NCBI RefSeq assembly: GCF_001426995.1
Contig: NZ_LMFY01000003.1
Span: forward strand, 176,207-240,206
Reading direction: 5' to 3'
DNA from: Microbacterium sp. Root553
Lineage (GTDB): Bacteria; Actinomycetota; Actinomycetes; Actinomycetales; Microbacteriaceae
Length of the DNA stretch: 64,000 nucleotides
Shown: positions 8,529-15,822 of the stretch, piece after piece
Numbering within the stretch: the first letter of the stretch is position 1
Layout: each line of letters begins with the position of its first letter
Position numbers and translations under genes: made by a program
The notes under the pieces: model-generated
The model's input: the letters and a program-made list of their open reading frames with translations, nothing else
What the model was told of the DNA's origin: nothing
The model's database searches: none

Positions 8529-9065
8529 TCAGAGGTTGGCGGCAATCGTCTGAATGACCACCATCGCAAGCAGTGCTCCGAGGTAGACGCAGAAGGAGAT
8601 CAACGCGATCTTGAAGGAGCGGTACTTCGCCGCCGCGATGCGTGCCAGCGACGCAGCCTGTTCCCACGCCTCGGCACGGATGTCTGCGGCGGAGAGCTTC
8701 TCAGGTGGAAGGTGCTGTGCCGCGACGTTCGCCAGGCTCGGCCAGGCGAACCGGTTCATCAGACTGTTCCCCAGCGAGGTTCTGGGCAGTAGTGCGTTCC
8801 CGATCCGGTAGCCCGTGAGCAGCGCGGCCGTCACGAGGATCACGGCAGCCGCGACCCACAGACCGAAGGCGAACGGAGCGATGAAGACCGTGGGGAGTGC
8901 CTCCAGAAGGCGTGGCACGGCGAATGTGAGGCTCAGGCCGAAGGACCCGGCGAGAATAGTCGACTTGGTGTCTGCGTTCTTGATCCAACCTCCGGTCTCC
9001 TGGATCGCGAGCTTGATCTGCTCCCAGTCCGCAGGCGTCACGGAAGGTTCCGGCTTACGAGGCAT
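8529..9065 (-). CDS. pycTM: PycTM-like membrane effector of a Pycsar-like system
   Basis: Encodes 178 aa. The N-terminal cytosolic segment ends in GGWIKNADTKSTILAGSFGL (about 25-44). The ADTKxxIL motif directly before the first membrane helix is typical of the Pycsar effector transmembrane family. Hydrophobic helices lie near 35-55, 60-85 and 152-174, with an amphipathic linker between. In known Pycsar systems the effector binds a cyclic pyrimidine nucleotide and disrupts the inner membrane, stopping phage spread. The ATG at 9065 overlaps the upstream E2-like gene by 11 bases, so the genes are co-translated. Family placement is by motif and context. Confidence 0.7.
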   Translation of the reverse strand: MPRKPEPSVTPADWEQIKLAIQETGGWIKNADTKSTILAGSFGLSLTFAVPRLLEALPTVFIAPFAFGLWVAAAVILVTAALLTGYRIGNALLPRTSLGNSLMNRFAWPSLANVAAQHLPPEKLSAADIRAEAWEQAASLARIAAAKYRSFKIALISFCVYLGALLAMVVIQTIAANL

Positions 9066-9666
9066 GCGCGTGTGTTCCGTCAGCGGGCCACCGCCGGCTC
9101 ATGCGCCATTCGGTGTAGGCGGCGAGCCAGTGGGCACCCCACGCGATAGCGGTCGCGGCGTCGTGCTCGTCGGGGTGCCACTCGTCGACGTCGGCGACGC
9201 AGAGGTTGCCGCTGTCGTAGAGGTGCTCGGAGCGCACCCAGCGTCCGGACGAAAACGCTCCGAGCTTCGGTCCGATCACGCGCAGCATGGGGAGGGAACG
9301 ATCTGCTCGCAGCTCCACTTCCAGAGTGAAGGTCCCTCGCCCCGTGTTGATCTTGCCCGTCCAGCGCGGGCCGAAACCGGACGCTGCCTCGGTATAGATG
9401 AAGCCAGGAAAAGCCCGATGCACAGCATCGAGGTGTCGACCGAGTTCAGCGGGATCATCCCACCACAGGTCGTTGGCTGCTGCTTCGGGACGGTCTTCGC
9501 CCCCATGGAACGTGTGGGTGGCGACCGGGGTGACCGGCCCGAAGGTTTCGTGCACGGCCGCGCCGGCCGAGGTGATGCTGACGCCGCTGAAGACGATCTG
9601 GCCGTCGACGGTGACGTAGCGGGGGATGTCCACTCCGTGGTGGCTCAGAAGCGATGCAATCGACAT
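9055..9666 (-). CDS. E2-like (ubiquitin-conjugating-fold) protein in the Pycsar-like operon
   Basis: Encodes 203 aa from an ATG at 9666, chosen because GAGAGG lies 6 bases upstream; a TTG at 9684 would overlap the cyclase. From about residue 100 the pattern matches bacterial E2-like proteins of short type II CBASS operons: RWTGKINTGRGTFTLEVEL, then LPMLRVIGP. HLYDSGNLCVADVDEWHPD follows, with C156 in the catalytic-Cys position, then WGAHWLAAYTEWRMSRRWP. The C-terminus is short and ends in HAHAS. No E1 or deubiquitinase partner is seen nearby. By analogy with CBASS, it may attach the cyclase through its C-terminus to cellular partners. Pairing with a class III cyclase is unusual. Confidence 0.6.
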   Translation of the reverse strand: MSIASLLSHHGVDIPRYVTVDGQIVFSGVSITSAGAAVHETFGPVTPVATHTFHGGEDRPEAAANDLWWDDPAELGRHLDAVHRAFPGFIYTEAASGFGPRWTGKINTGRGTFTLEVELRADRSLPMLRVIGPKLGAFSSGRWVRSEHLYDSGNLCVADVDEWHPDEHDAATAIAWGAHWLAAYTEWRMSRRWPADGTHAHAS

Positions 9667-9676
9667 GACGTTCCTC

Positions 9677-10477
9677 TCAGCCAATGCTCACGGCGGAGAC
9701 AGGGCGTCCAGCGAGCTCTTCGATAAGGGACTCGGAGTGTGTCAGGGTTCCGCGCCAGCGGTAGTCGTGGAAGTGGTAGCGCTCGGTGTGGTGGTCTCGG
9801 GTGTAGGTCTTCGGCGGGTACACCTTGGTGAACGGCGAGGCGCCCGGGAACAGGTTGGCCAGGTTCTCGCCCGTCACGATCTCCCAGGACTTCGCCTGCT
9901 TCTCGCACTTGGCCGCGAAGTTCGCTGCGAAGCCCACAGGGTTGATCTCGCTGTGTCCCGGTGAACCTGTGCGGACGAACGTGATGTCGCCGAAGTCGAG
10001 TCCGGCACGAGCCTGCACGGGGCGGATGCCGCGCTGCTCAAGCCTCGGATTCACGTTCTTGTCGATGGCGTTGAGGGCGAAGGCGCCGGCGGCGAGACCG
10101 AACGAGGCGCCCACTCGGGGATCGCCCGGACCGAAGCCAGCGAACAGGCCATCTCCTCGCAGCCCCAGCGGATACCCACCGTGACGAAGAACGGTCTCGA
10201 TGAATCCCGCGAGAATCGCGTGAGCGAGGTCTGCGACCTGATCCTGAGGGTCCCAGAAGGAGCGGCCCGTGAAGTCGCGAAGGTCGATGAACATCGCTGT
10301 CATCTGAACGGTCCGCTTCTGTCCGATGTCCAGTCCCTCGAACTCGGGGTGCCCCAGCGCGACGGCGTCGCGTTCCTCCCTAGCCTCGTGAGCGAAGACC
10401 TGCCCCTCCGACACGCGTCGGCGGCGCTCGTACTGTCCGAGGACGGTGTCCCCGAACCGATCTGCTGTGTAGTGCAT
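9677..10477 (-). CDS. pycC: Class III nucleotidyl cyclase, Pycsar-type (PycC-like)
   Basis: Encodes 266 aa from an ATG at 10477, with GGGGAAAC upstream; a GTG at 10516 would add 13 residues without a ribosome site. The cyclase domain is clear. TAMFIDLRDFTGRSF carries metal-binding D65, LRGDGLFAGFG carries the second Asp (D109), and INPVGFAANFAAKCE matches the INxxxNxAAR-type core. The short stand-alone architecture with no sensor or membrane region is typical of Pycsar cyclases, which make cCMP or cUMP on phage infection. It is first in an operon with an E2-like protein and a PycTM-like effector. Product specificity cannot be read here. Confidence 0.75.
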   Translation of the reverse strand: MHYTADRFGDTVLGQYERRRRVSEGQVFAHEAREERDAVALGHPEFEGLDIGQKRTVQMTAMFIDLRDFTGRSFWDPQDQVADLAHAILAGFIETVLRHGGYPLGLRGDGLFAGFGPGDPRVGASFGLAAGAFALNAIDKNVNPRLEQRGIRPVQARAGLDFGDITFVRTGSPGHSEINPVGFAANFAAKCEKQAKSWEIVTGENLANLFPGASPFTKVYPPKTYTRDHHTERYHFHDYRWRGTLTHSESLIEELAGRPVSAVSIG

Positions 10478-10540
10478 CTGTTTCCCCAAACTGGATTGCG
10501 TCGGCGTGTCCCCCACGCTCTACTTCAAGTGTAGCGCATG

Positions 10541-10559
10541 CTTCACCCCAAGGGTGAAG
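10541..10559. promoter_or_regulatory. Perfect palindrome between the cyclase and toxin-antitoxin genes
   Basis: CTTCACCC and GGGTGAAG arms (8 bp, perfect) flank a 3-base CAA centre in the 131-base divergent control region. The size and symmetry fit an operator for a dimeric HTH regulator. The nearest candidate is the HTH-ImmA antitoxin encoded at 10922, which might control both the toxin pair and the Pycsar-like operon. Confidence 0.5.
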
Positions 10560-10608
10560 GCGTGTATACGACATGACGATTTGGGGGTACTATGGGCTAT
10601 GACATCCA

Positions 10609-10929
10609 GTGGGGGGCATGGTGCGTATCGAGTTCGAGGACGATCTGGTGTGCGCGTTCTGCGAACAGCACGTCGGCATCGTCTTCCCATGGCCCTCGAC
10701 GCTTCGACGTCCTCTGATGACGCGGATGCAGAGCCTTGATGCGGCAGTCGACGAGCGGGACATTCTCGCTCTGAGTTCACTGGACTACGCGCCCGACAGC
10801 GCGACCAGCGGCACCATCCGTATCGACACGGCGTATCGGCTGGGCATCGAGTTTCTGCCCGGCCGTCCAGCGGTTGTGTCGATCCTTGGCCTCGCGCCAG
10901 CACCAGCAACAGGAGACCGTAATGAATGA
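10609..10929 (+). CDS. HigB/RelE-like toxin of a type II toxin-antitoxin pair
   Basis: Encodes up to 106 aa. The core LRRPLMTRMQSLDAAVDERD, followed by SGTIRIDTAYRLGIEF, matches the HigB/RelE layout: a helix with paired basic residues, then a strand carrying the RI..xxRL motif. These toxins are ribosome-dependent mRNA interferases. The start is uncertain: GTG 10609, ATG 10618 and GTG 10621 are all in frame around a G-rich ribosome site at 10611-10616. The stop overlaps the next gene by 8 bases, the usual coupling of toxin first and antitoxin second in hig loci. The N-terminal CAFCEQH stretch is atypical, and some divergence from classic HigB is evident. Confidence 0.65.
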   Translation: MGGMVRIEFEDDLVCAFCEQHVGIVFPWPSTLRRPLMTRMQSLDAAVDERDILALSSLDYAPDSATSGTIRIDTAYRLGIEFLPGRPAVVSILGLAPAPATGDRNE

Positions 10930-12004
10930 GTTCCGCGCCGACGACGTTCAGCCAGCGGGGGATCATCTGCTTGAAGAGTTGACCGCGAGAGGGTGGACGC
11001 AGGCCGAGTTCGCCGGCATCCTTGGCCGCCCAGTGCAGTTCCTCTCGGAGATCATCAATGGGAAGAAAGAGATCACGAGGGAGTCCGCCGCCCAGATCGG
11101 GGCCGCGCTTGGAACGTCGGCGGAGTACTGGCTCAACTGGCAGGACCGGTATCACTTGGCTCTTCAAGCCGCTGACACCGAGGCTGTGGCGAGACTGGCT
11201 GCCGTGCGCCGGCGTGTTCACCTCAGGGAGTCGTTTCCCGTTTCGGTTCTCGCCGGGCGGGGGCTCATTCACGCAAGCGATCCGGAACAACAAGAGCGCG
11301 ACATTCTTCGGCTCTACCGGATTTCCTCGTTGGACAAGCGCGAAATGTTCGAGCTGGCAGCTCGGCGCTCAAATGTCGCTGAACCGATGACGCAATTGCA
11401 AGAAGCTTGGTTCGTATGCGTCCGGGATAAAGCGGATCGCATCAATGTCGGCGGCTATCGCGCACGTCGCTTTGGTGAATTGGTGCAAACTCTTCCGCAG
11501 CGGATCAAGTCGGAGGACGACTTTGAGTGGTTGCCTGAGGCATTCGCTGAAGTCGGAGTCAAGCTAGTCCACATCGACACATTCCCGACGAGCAAGCTCG
11601 ATGGGTGCGCTTTCGTCGTAGACGGCACACCGGTAATCGGACTCACCGGTCGTGGCAAACGACTCGACAAAGTCTTCTTCACCTTGCTGCACGAAGCAGC
11701 GCACATTCTTCTCGACCACGTCGGGTCGAGGCCGATTGTCGATGAAGTGGATGCAGATCACGATCCCCACCGACTGATTGAAGATGAGGCCGACAAACTT
11801 GCCGGAGAGTGGCTTTTCGGCGAGGGACTCCCGGTTGCACCGGCCAAGATCAGTGAAGCCTGGGTTGAATCTGTGGCGAAGTCCGCCGGAGTCCATCCAC
11901 TCCTTGTCGTCGGGCGGTTACAGCATGACGAGGTCCTGAGCTGGCGAACCTCTCTGGTCAAGGGCGCTCCGACGGTCACGCGCCAGCTGGAGCACTGGGG
12001 CTGA
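10922..12004 (+). CDS. HigA-type HTH antitoxin fused to an ImmA/IrrE metallopeptidase domain
   Basis: Encodes 360 aa. An N-terminal HTH_3 domain of the HigA/VapI type (GWTQAEFAGILGRP, FLSEIINGKKEITRESAAQI) is followed by a helical linker. A C-terminal ImmA/IrrE zinc peptidase follows, with HEAAH at residues 257-261. ImmA-type peptidases cleave repressors on stress signals, so this protein could both bind operator DNA and respond to damage or phage cues. The ATG at 10922 lies inside the last codons of the toxin gene. GC and codon use are lower than in the core genes to the right, consistent with horizontal transfer. It may bind the palindrome at 10541. Confidence 0.85.
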   Translation: MNEFRADDVQPAGDHLLEELTARGWTQAEFAGILGRPVQFLSEIINGKKEITRESAAQIGAALGTSAEYWLNWQDRYHLALQAADTEAVARLAAVRRRVHLRESFPVSVLAGRGLIHASDPEQQERDILRLYRISSLDKREMFELAARRSNVAEPMTQLQEAWFVCVRDKADRINVGGYRARRFGELVQTLPQRIKSEDDFEWLPEAFAEVGVKLVHIDTFPTSKLDGCAFVVDGTPVIGLTGRGKRLDKVFFTLLHEAAHILLDHVGSRPIVDEVDADHDPHRLIEDEADKLAGEWLFGEGLPVAPAKISEAWVESVAKSAGVHPLLVVGRLQHDEVLSWRTSLVKGAPTVTRQLEHWG

Positions 12005-12229
12005 AGCGCCTGCGGTCAGTTCCGCCTGACGTGGGAGACAAAGGCTAGCCGTCTTGCCCGAGGTTGCCGCGGATCTATGATGTAGCTGCACGTTACAGCC
12101 ACGAAGCCCCTAGAGAAGGGTTGGGTGCTGGTCACGCTGATGACGTGACCTGCACCCTTGTCAGTCTCAAGTAAGCGAGGAACGCGCTGGGGTGGCAACA
12201 TTTCTTTCGCGCGACCCTAGGGTGGAGAG

Positions 12230-13645
12230 ATGTCGATGTTCCGATCCAAGAAGCCGCAAGCACCGGAGCCCGTATCGGTAGAAGTGCCTAAGAAGGGAGT
12301 GCGAGTCGCGGAAGTGTTCACGCCTTCGGTTCCCGCAGGCCGCGGTTTCGTCGGTCGAGAGGTCGAGATGAAAGACCTACGTACCAAAGGACTGAGAGTC
12401 CCCGGAACTCAGATAGTTGTCTGGGGTGAGTCAGGGGCCGGAAAGTCATCTCTCATCAACAAGGCACTCCTAGATGAGGGCCTCACGGCGGTCAAGACAT
12501 CGTGCACGCCGGACTCGACGTATTCGGAGATTCTGGCCTCTGCGTTCGCGGGTACGGGTGCTTTCTACGTTGCAGAGAGCACCGAGGGTACTGAGGGGAG
12601 CGTTGCCCTCGCGAGCACCTTTGGTAGCGAACTGATCGGAGCGAAGGTCGAGGTCACTGGGACGGCGAGTGTGGCTTCAGGCGTAACTCGCCAGCCGATT
12701 ACGGCACCGCAGCTGAGCCCGCAGCGCCTAGTAGCAGAGTTGGGTGCTCGAGATCTCTCCTGGGTGATCGAAGACTTTCACAAGGTTGCCGAGACCGAGC
12801 GCACCAAGTTAGCTCACGCGCTCAAGGTCTTTGCCGATGAAGGCGCTCGCTACGAGTCCACCCGCGTGATTGTGCTGGGAGTCTCAGAGTCCGTTGACGA
12901 ACTCGTCGCTGGGGCGACAAATGTTGGAAGCCGGTTGGTCGACATTCAGGTTCCCCCGCTCGGACACGACGAACTCGGCAAGATCCTCGACGTCGGAGGC
13001 AGACTCCTCAATCTTGATTTCTCGACCATTCGAAGCGAACTGCTTGACACTGCGGTCGGCACGGCAAGTATCACCCACGCGCTTGCGCTCGCCTGTTGTG
13101 ATGAACGCGAGGTGACCAGAACCGTCGACGAAACCACTGTCTTCTCCAAGAAGGACTTCGTTGCGGCGGCACAGGGATACGTTCGAACCCGGTCGGGCAC
13201 CGTTCGTGCGCGCTTCCGTAGCGCGTTGAAGGTGCATCGCAAACGCACCTACGACAACACCGAGATCATCCTTCGCGCGCTGACTCAGTTGCCAGAAAGC
13301 GGCGGAACAGTGGGTGAGATTCTCGCCATCATCAGGCGGGAGCATAAGGATTACCCGTCGTCGAATGCGACCCACTACCTTCGCGAACTCCAAGAGGAGC
13401 GACGGGGCGCGCTGATTCGCAAGACCGCGTCGGGCGAGTTCAGGTTCGACGAGCCTCTGCAGCACGCTTACGCCAAGTCATACTTTGGCTTGGCTTCCTC
13501 GTCCCATCCCGCGAAGGAGCAGCTCGCCACAAGCGCCTGGCAAGACGCACTCGATGCGCTTGTCGTGAACTGGGCGAGCATCGCTGCCGACCTTGCAGCC
13601 GACCATGACTCCCTTGTCGACGCCGAGGATGAGCCCACCGACTAA
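12230..13645 (+). CDS. P-loop (AAA/STAND-like) ATPase with a C-terminal winged-helix-like region
   Basis: Encodes 471 aa from an ATG at 12230, preceded by GGTGGAGAG. A basic N-terminus and a VGREVEMKDL segment lead into Walker A (GESGAGKSS, 66-74). Walker B is LSWVIEDFHK near 177-186, followed by a VIVLGVSES sensor-1-like strand. The segment from 330 to 430 (RALTQLPESGGTVGEIL, then SSNATHYLRELQEE) looks like a winged-helix reader. VGRE plus P-loop plus wHTH resembles Orc1/Cdc6-like and STAND ATPases found in mobile and defence loci. No nuclease or membrane effector is attached. It sits alone at the right end of the island, 18 bases before Tad-type genes, so its partner may be lost. Function unknown. 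Confidence 0.65.
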   Translation: MSMFRSKKPQAPEPVSVEVPKKGVRVAEVFTPSVPAGRGFVGREVEMKDLRTKGLRVPGTQIVVWGESGAGKSSLINKALLDEGLTAVKTSCTPDSTYSEILASAFAGTGAFYVAESTEGTEGSVALASTFGSELIGAKVEVTGTASVASGVTRQPITAPQLSPQRLVAELGARDLSWVIEDFHKVAETERTKLAHALKVFADEGARYESTRVIVLGVSESVDELVAGATNVGSRLVDIQVPPLGHDELGKILDVGGRLLNLDFSTIRSELLDTAVGTASITHALALACCDEREVTRTVDETTVFSKKDFVAAAQGYVRTRSGTVRARFRSALKVHRKRTYDNTEIILRALTQLPESGGTVGEILAIIRREHKDYPSSNATHYLRELQEERRGALIRKTASGEFRFDEPLQHAYAKSYFGLASSSHPAKEQLATSAWQDALDALVVNWASIAADLAADHDSLVDAEDEPTD

Positions 13646-13662
13646 ACTCACGCCACGGACCG

Positions 13663-13803
13663 GTGGCCGGAGCGTCAGCCTTGCGGGAACTGAACCTACT
13701 CACACTGATGACCGCCGGTCTGGTGGTTCTCATCTGGGCGGTCGCCGGGCCGGCATTGAGCGCGCTTTTCGAACAGGCCATTCAGAGGGTGTCGGGGATC
13801 TGA
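13663..13803 (+). CDS. Tiny single-helix membrane protein of the Tad-pilus remnant
   Basis: A 46-aa frame from GTG 13663 (or 40 aa from TTG 13681) contains one hydrophobic helix, LMTAGLVVLIWAVAGPALSA, and ends ALFEQAIQRVSGI. It stops 1 base before the TadE-like gene. Small hydrophobic proteins are common next to tadE in actinobacterial pilus loci, but this could also be the tail of a larger gene cut by the island junction, since the frame stays open upstream of the GTG. No family is claimed. Confidence 0.4.
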   Translation: MAGASALRELNLLTLMTAGLVVLIWAVAGPALSALFEQAIQRVSGI

Positions 13804-13804
13804 G

Positions 13805-14218
13805 GTGGTCCGGGTGGCCGTCGCCCCGCGCCGCACCGGGGATGACAGGGGCTCGAGTCCCGTCGAGTTCGTGCTGGTGGGCACACTTCTCACCGCGCTG
13901 ACGCTCGCTGTGCTGCAGCTGGCGCTCGCCGTGTACGTCCGCAACGTGGTGCACGACGCGGCGGTCGAAGGCGCCTACTACGCCGCCCTCGCCGATACGA
14001 CCCTGGAGGACGGTGCGCAACGCGCACGCGACGGCATCGCCCGAGCGGTCGGCGATGGATACGCCGGTGAGGTGACCGTCGAGCGTTCCACCGCGCACGG
14101 GTACCCGACGGTCGATCTGCGGATCCGTACGACCCTGCCCGTCATCGGTCTCCTCGGCATCCCGCTGGCTCTGGAGGTGGAATCCCATGCGCCGGAGGAG
14201 TCGTTCGATGAGCGATGA
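13805..14218 (+). CDS. TadE-like pilus assembly protein
   Basis: Encodes 137 aa. A short basic N-terminus (RRTGDDRGSS) precedes PVEFVLVGTLLTALTLAVLQ. This has the pseudopilin-like TadE pattern: a Glu at position 5 of the processed segment and one long N-terminal helix. The remaining domain is small, mostly strand and exported. TadE proteins are minor components of Flp/Tad pili. The next frame opens at 14187 as MRRRSRSMSDD, the expected start of a second TadE/TadG-like gene, but it dissolves after about 11 codons at the scar described at 14268. No tadA, tadB or tadC is present in the window, so the locus appears disrupted. Confidence 0.7.
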   Translation: MVRVAVAPRRTGDDRGSSPVEFVLVGTLLTALTLAVLQLALAVYVRNVVHDAAVEGAYYAALADTTLEDGAQRARDGIARAVGDGYAGEVTVERSTAHGYPTVDLRIRTTLPVIGLLGIPLALEVESHAPEESFDER

Positions 14219-14225
14219 CGACGCG
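14187..14225 (+). pseudogene. Stub of a second TadE/TadG-like gene
   Basis: An ATG at 14187, inside the end of the TadE-like gene, starts MRRRSRSMSDDD with the overlap typical of tad operons. After about 12 residues the frame leaves any pilin-like sequence and enters DNA related to the NUDIX 3' end. No transmembrane Glu-containing helix follows. I read it as a gene truncated by recombination. The coordinates mark only the recognisable stub. Confidence 0.4.
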
Positions 14226-14267
14226 CCTGGAATCGACACGCCTGAGTCGGACGACGCTGCGGTGAGC

Positions 14268-14363
14268 TCAGACGGCCAGGCGGCCGCGCACGCGCTACTC
14301 GAAGGCGTACCGACCGTCTGCAGCCAGCACATCCGTTGGACAACACCGCTAATCCTCGGACTC
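14268..14363 (-). pseudogene. Decayed duplicate of the NUDIX gene 3' end
   Basis: The minus-strand translation reads ESED, then a stop, then DVLAADGRYAFE, a stop and RVRGRLAV before a final TGA. This tracks the C-terminus of the intact NUDIX protein at 15823-16374: ESEDVRWWALDALPADVPHG, then FEQRVLRLRDRLAG. Nucleotide similarity to 15823-15927 runs through a shared CTGCGGTGAGCTCAG block near the end. Internal stops and divergence show a non-functional relic. The two copies lie in direct orientation and bracket the inserted genes at 14624-15716. Confidence 0.65.
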
Positions 14364-14623
14364 GGCATCGCCTCGCCCATACGACGACCGGGCGTGATGA
14401 ACATCACGTTAGACGGTTCAGACATTGCGGATTTCGCATCGTTGGTTGAAAAATCAGCGGGCTGTGCCGGGTAGGAAAATTGTCGCGAATCGCACACCAC
14501 GCCTATATCGATATTCCAAGATGAAGCGGCGGGCATAGCGATTAAGGTCACAAGGTTCGTCTTTGATCGGCAAACCTTGGTTTGGCACCAAAAAGCCATC
14601 CTCCCTTAGTTAGGAAACGAAAA
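14364..14623. other. Intergenic stretch upstream of the secreted-protein gene
   Basis: This 260-base stretch is less GC-rich than its surroundings and has no credible gene. It holds the palindrome ATATCGATAT near 14505 and the inverted repeat CAAACC-TT-GGTTTG near 14572. Either could be part of a promoter or operator for the gene at 14624. The ribosome site TAGGAAAC is at its right end. Confidence 0.4.
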
Positions 14624-15523
14624 ATGCATGTAAACACGTCGCGCCGCAGTGTGAAACTGAAGATCGGTGCCGCTGTCGCGGTGATCGTTGGTCAGCTGCT
14701 CATGGCTGTACCGGCGAACGCTGCACCCTCAACTGAGTCGTCATCTGACTCGCCCTTCGAGTCGGCGCAGGAAGCTCTCGGACTTTCGTCGGACGACGCC
14801 GCGAAGATGACGACTGGCGTCTCGGCCACTGCGACCGAAAGTGAAGCCGTGGTCGCTCTTGGCGACTTCGAGGTAAAGGTGACCGCGCCTGAAGGCAACG
14901 ACTCCGCGACGACTATCTTGCCTGACGGGGTTCGAGTCATGAGCTTGCTCGATGAGGGTGAATCCTCCGCGAGCTTCACGGTCGACCTTCCGAAAGGAGC
15001 AACTCTGACTCCGAACGGTGGCGGCTTCGATGTTGTCGTCGACGCAGGCGGCACACGTATTTCCCTCGGGCAGATAGAAGCGCCGTGGGCAGTTGACGCC
15101 AACGGAACCAAGCTCTCTACGTCCTACACCCTGGCGGGCGACACGCTGACTCAGAGCGTGAACACAGAGGGAGCGGCATACCCGATCGTGGCTGACCCTG
15201 CAGTCACCGTAGGCGTCGGAGCGGACGGCCCGGGCGTGTACTGGAACATGACCGGCGCACAGGCCAAGGCGATCTCGGCTGCGTCTGCGTCAGCTGTTGC
15301 GCTAGCGCTTGCTGGTGGTTGCGCGGGAGCGAGTAAAGTTCCCAAGATCGGTGGCATGCTTTCAGCGCTCTGTGGATTCGTTGGGGCTCCCACGCTGTCC
15401 TCAGTCTTCGGTGATATCAAGAAGATTCTCACCAACAGCAAGATCGAAAGCAACGCCTGCTACCAGCTACGCATTCCGCTGGGATCCGGCCTCCACAAGA
15501 CAGGCAAGGCGAACTGTGCGTAG
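14624..15523 (+). CDS. Secreted protein with a YPxVADP-type domain
   Basis: Encodes 300 aa from an ATG at 14624, with TAGGAAAC 7 bases upstream; an upstream ATG at 14582 lacks a ribosome site. It has a Sec signal peptide: basic n-region SRRSVKLKI, hydrophobic core AAVAVIVGQLLMAVP, and cleavage after ANA. The mature part has LPDGVRVMSLLDEG, WAVDANGTKL and AYPIVADPAVTV, a pattern common in secreted actinobacterial proteins of unknown function. A C-terminal region follows with a glycine/alanine-rich hydrophobic hairpin and several cysteines (GGCAGAS, LCGFVG, NACYQL, NCA). The next gene overlaps its stop. It may be an exported antagonistic or adhesive factor; this is speculation from layout. Confidence 0.7.
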   Translation: MHVNTSRRSVKLKIGAAVAVIVGQLLMAVPANAAPSTESSSDSPFESAQEALGLSSDDAAKMTTGVSATATESEAVVALGDFEVKVTAPEGNDSATTILPDGVRVMSLLDEGESSASFTVDLPKGATLTPNGGGFDVVVDAGGTRISLGQIEAPWAVDANGTKLSTSYTLAGDTLTQSVNTEGAAYPIVADPAVTVGVGADGPGVYWNMTGAQAKAISAASASAVALALAGGCAGASKVPKIGGMLSALCGFVGAPTLSSVFGDIKKILTNSKIESNACYQLRIPLGSGLHKTGKANCA

Positions 15524-15716
15524 TGCAACCATTCTTCGTGCCTGGGTGCCCGGAATTTTGATTGTCGCTTCGGTCGTACTCGCGCTGGTTACGCCCATTG
15601 ATCCGTGGATCATCGGCGCGTGCACGGGGGTACTCATCGTGATCGTTCTCGTCTCGGACTGGGCACTTCGAAGAGGGAAGCGCCCCCGCGATCCGGCGGG
15701 CGTTCCCAGACGCTAG
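15516..15716 (+). CDS. Small two-helix membrane protein coupled to the secreted protein
   Basis: Encodes 66 aa from a GTG at 15516 inside the last codons of the secreted-protein gene. There are two hydrophobic helices (ILRAWVPGILIVASVVLALV and IIGACTGVLIVIVLVSDWAL), then a basic tail. Overlapping expression of a small membrane protein after a secreted protein resembles toxin-immunity or secretion-partner pairs. No sequence family is recognised. Confidence 0.55.
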   Translation: MRSATILRAWVPGILIVASVVLALVTPIDPWIIGACTGVLIVIVLVSDWALRRGKRPRDPAGVPRR

Positions 15717-15822
15717 TACCGGACGTGCGGCTCCTCGCCCGCCTTTCAGGGGAGGGGCCGCATGACGGGAGTGCCTATCAGGGGAACGCGTGCGCCTGGA
15801 GCCGGACGGCGCTGCGGTGAGC

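Noticed and set aside
1-13645. Prophage or integrative element with integrase
   Set aside because: No integrase, transposase, terminase, tRNA gene or convincing att repeat is seen within the island; only its gene content suggests mobility.
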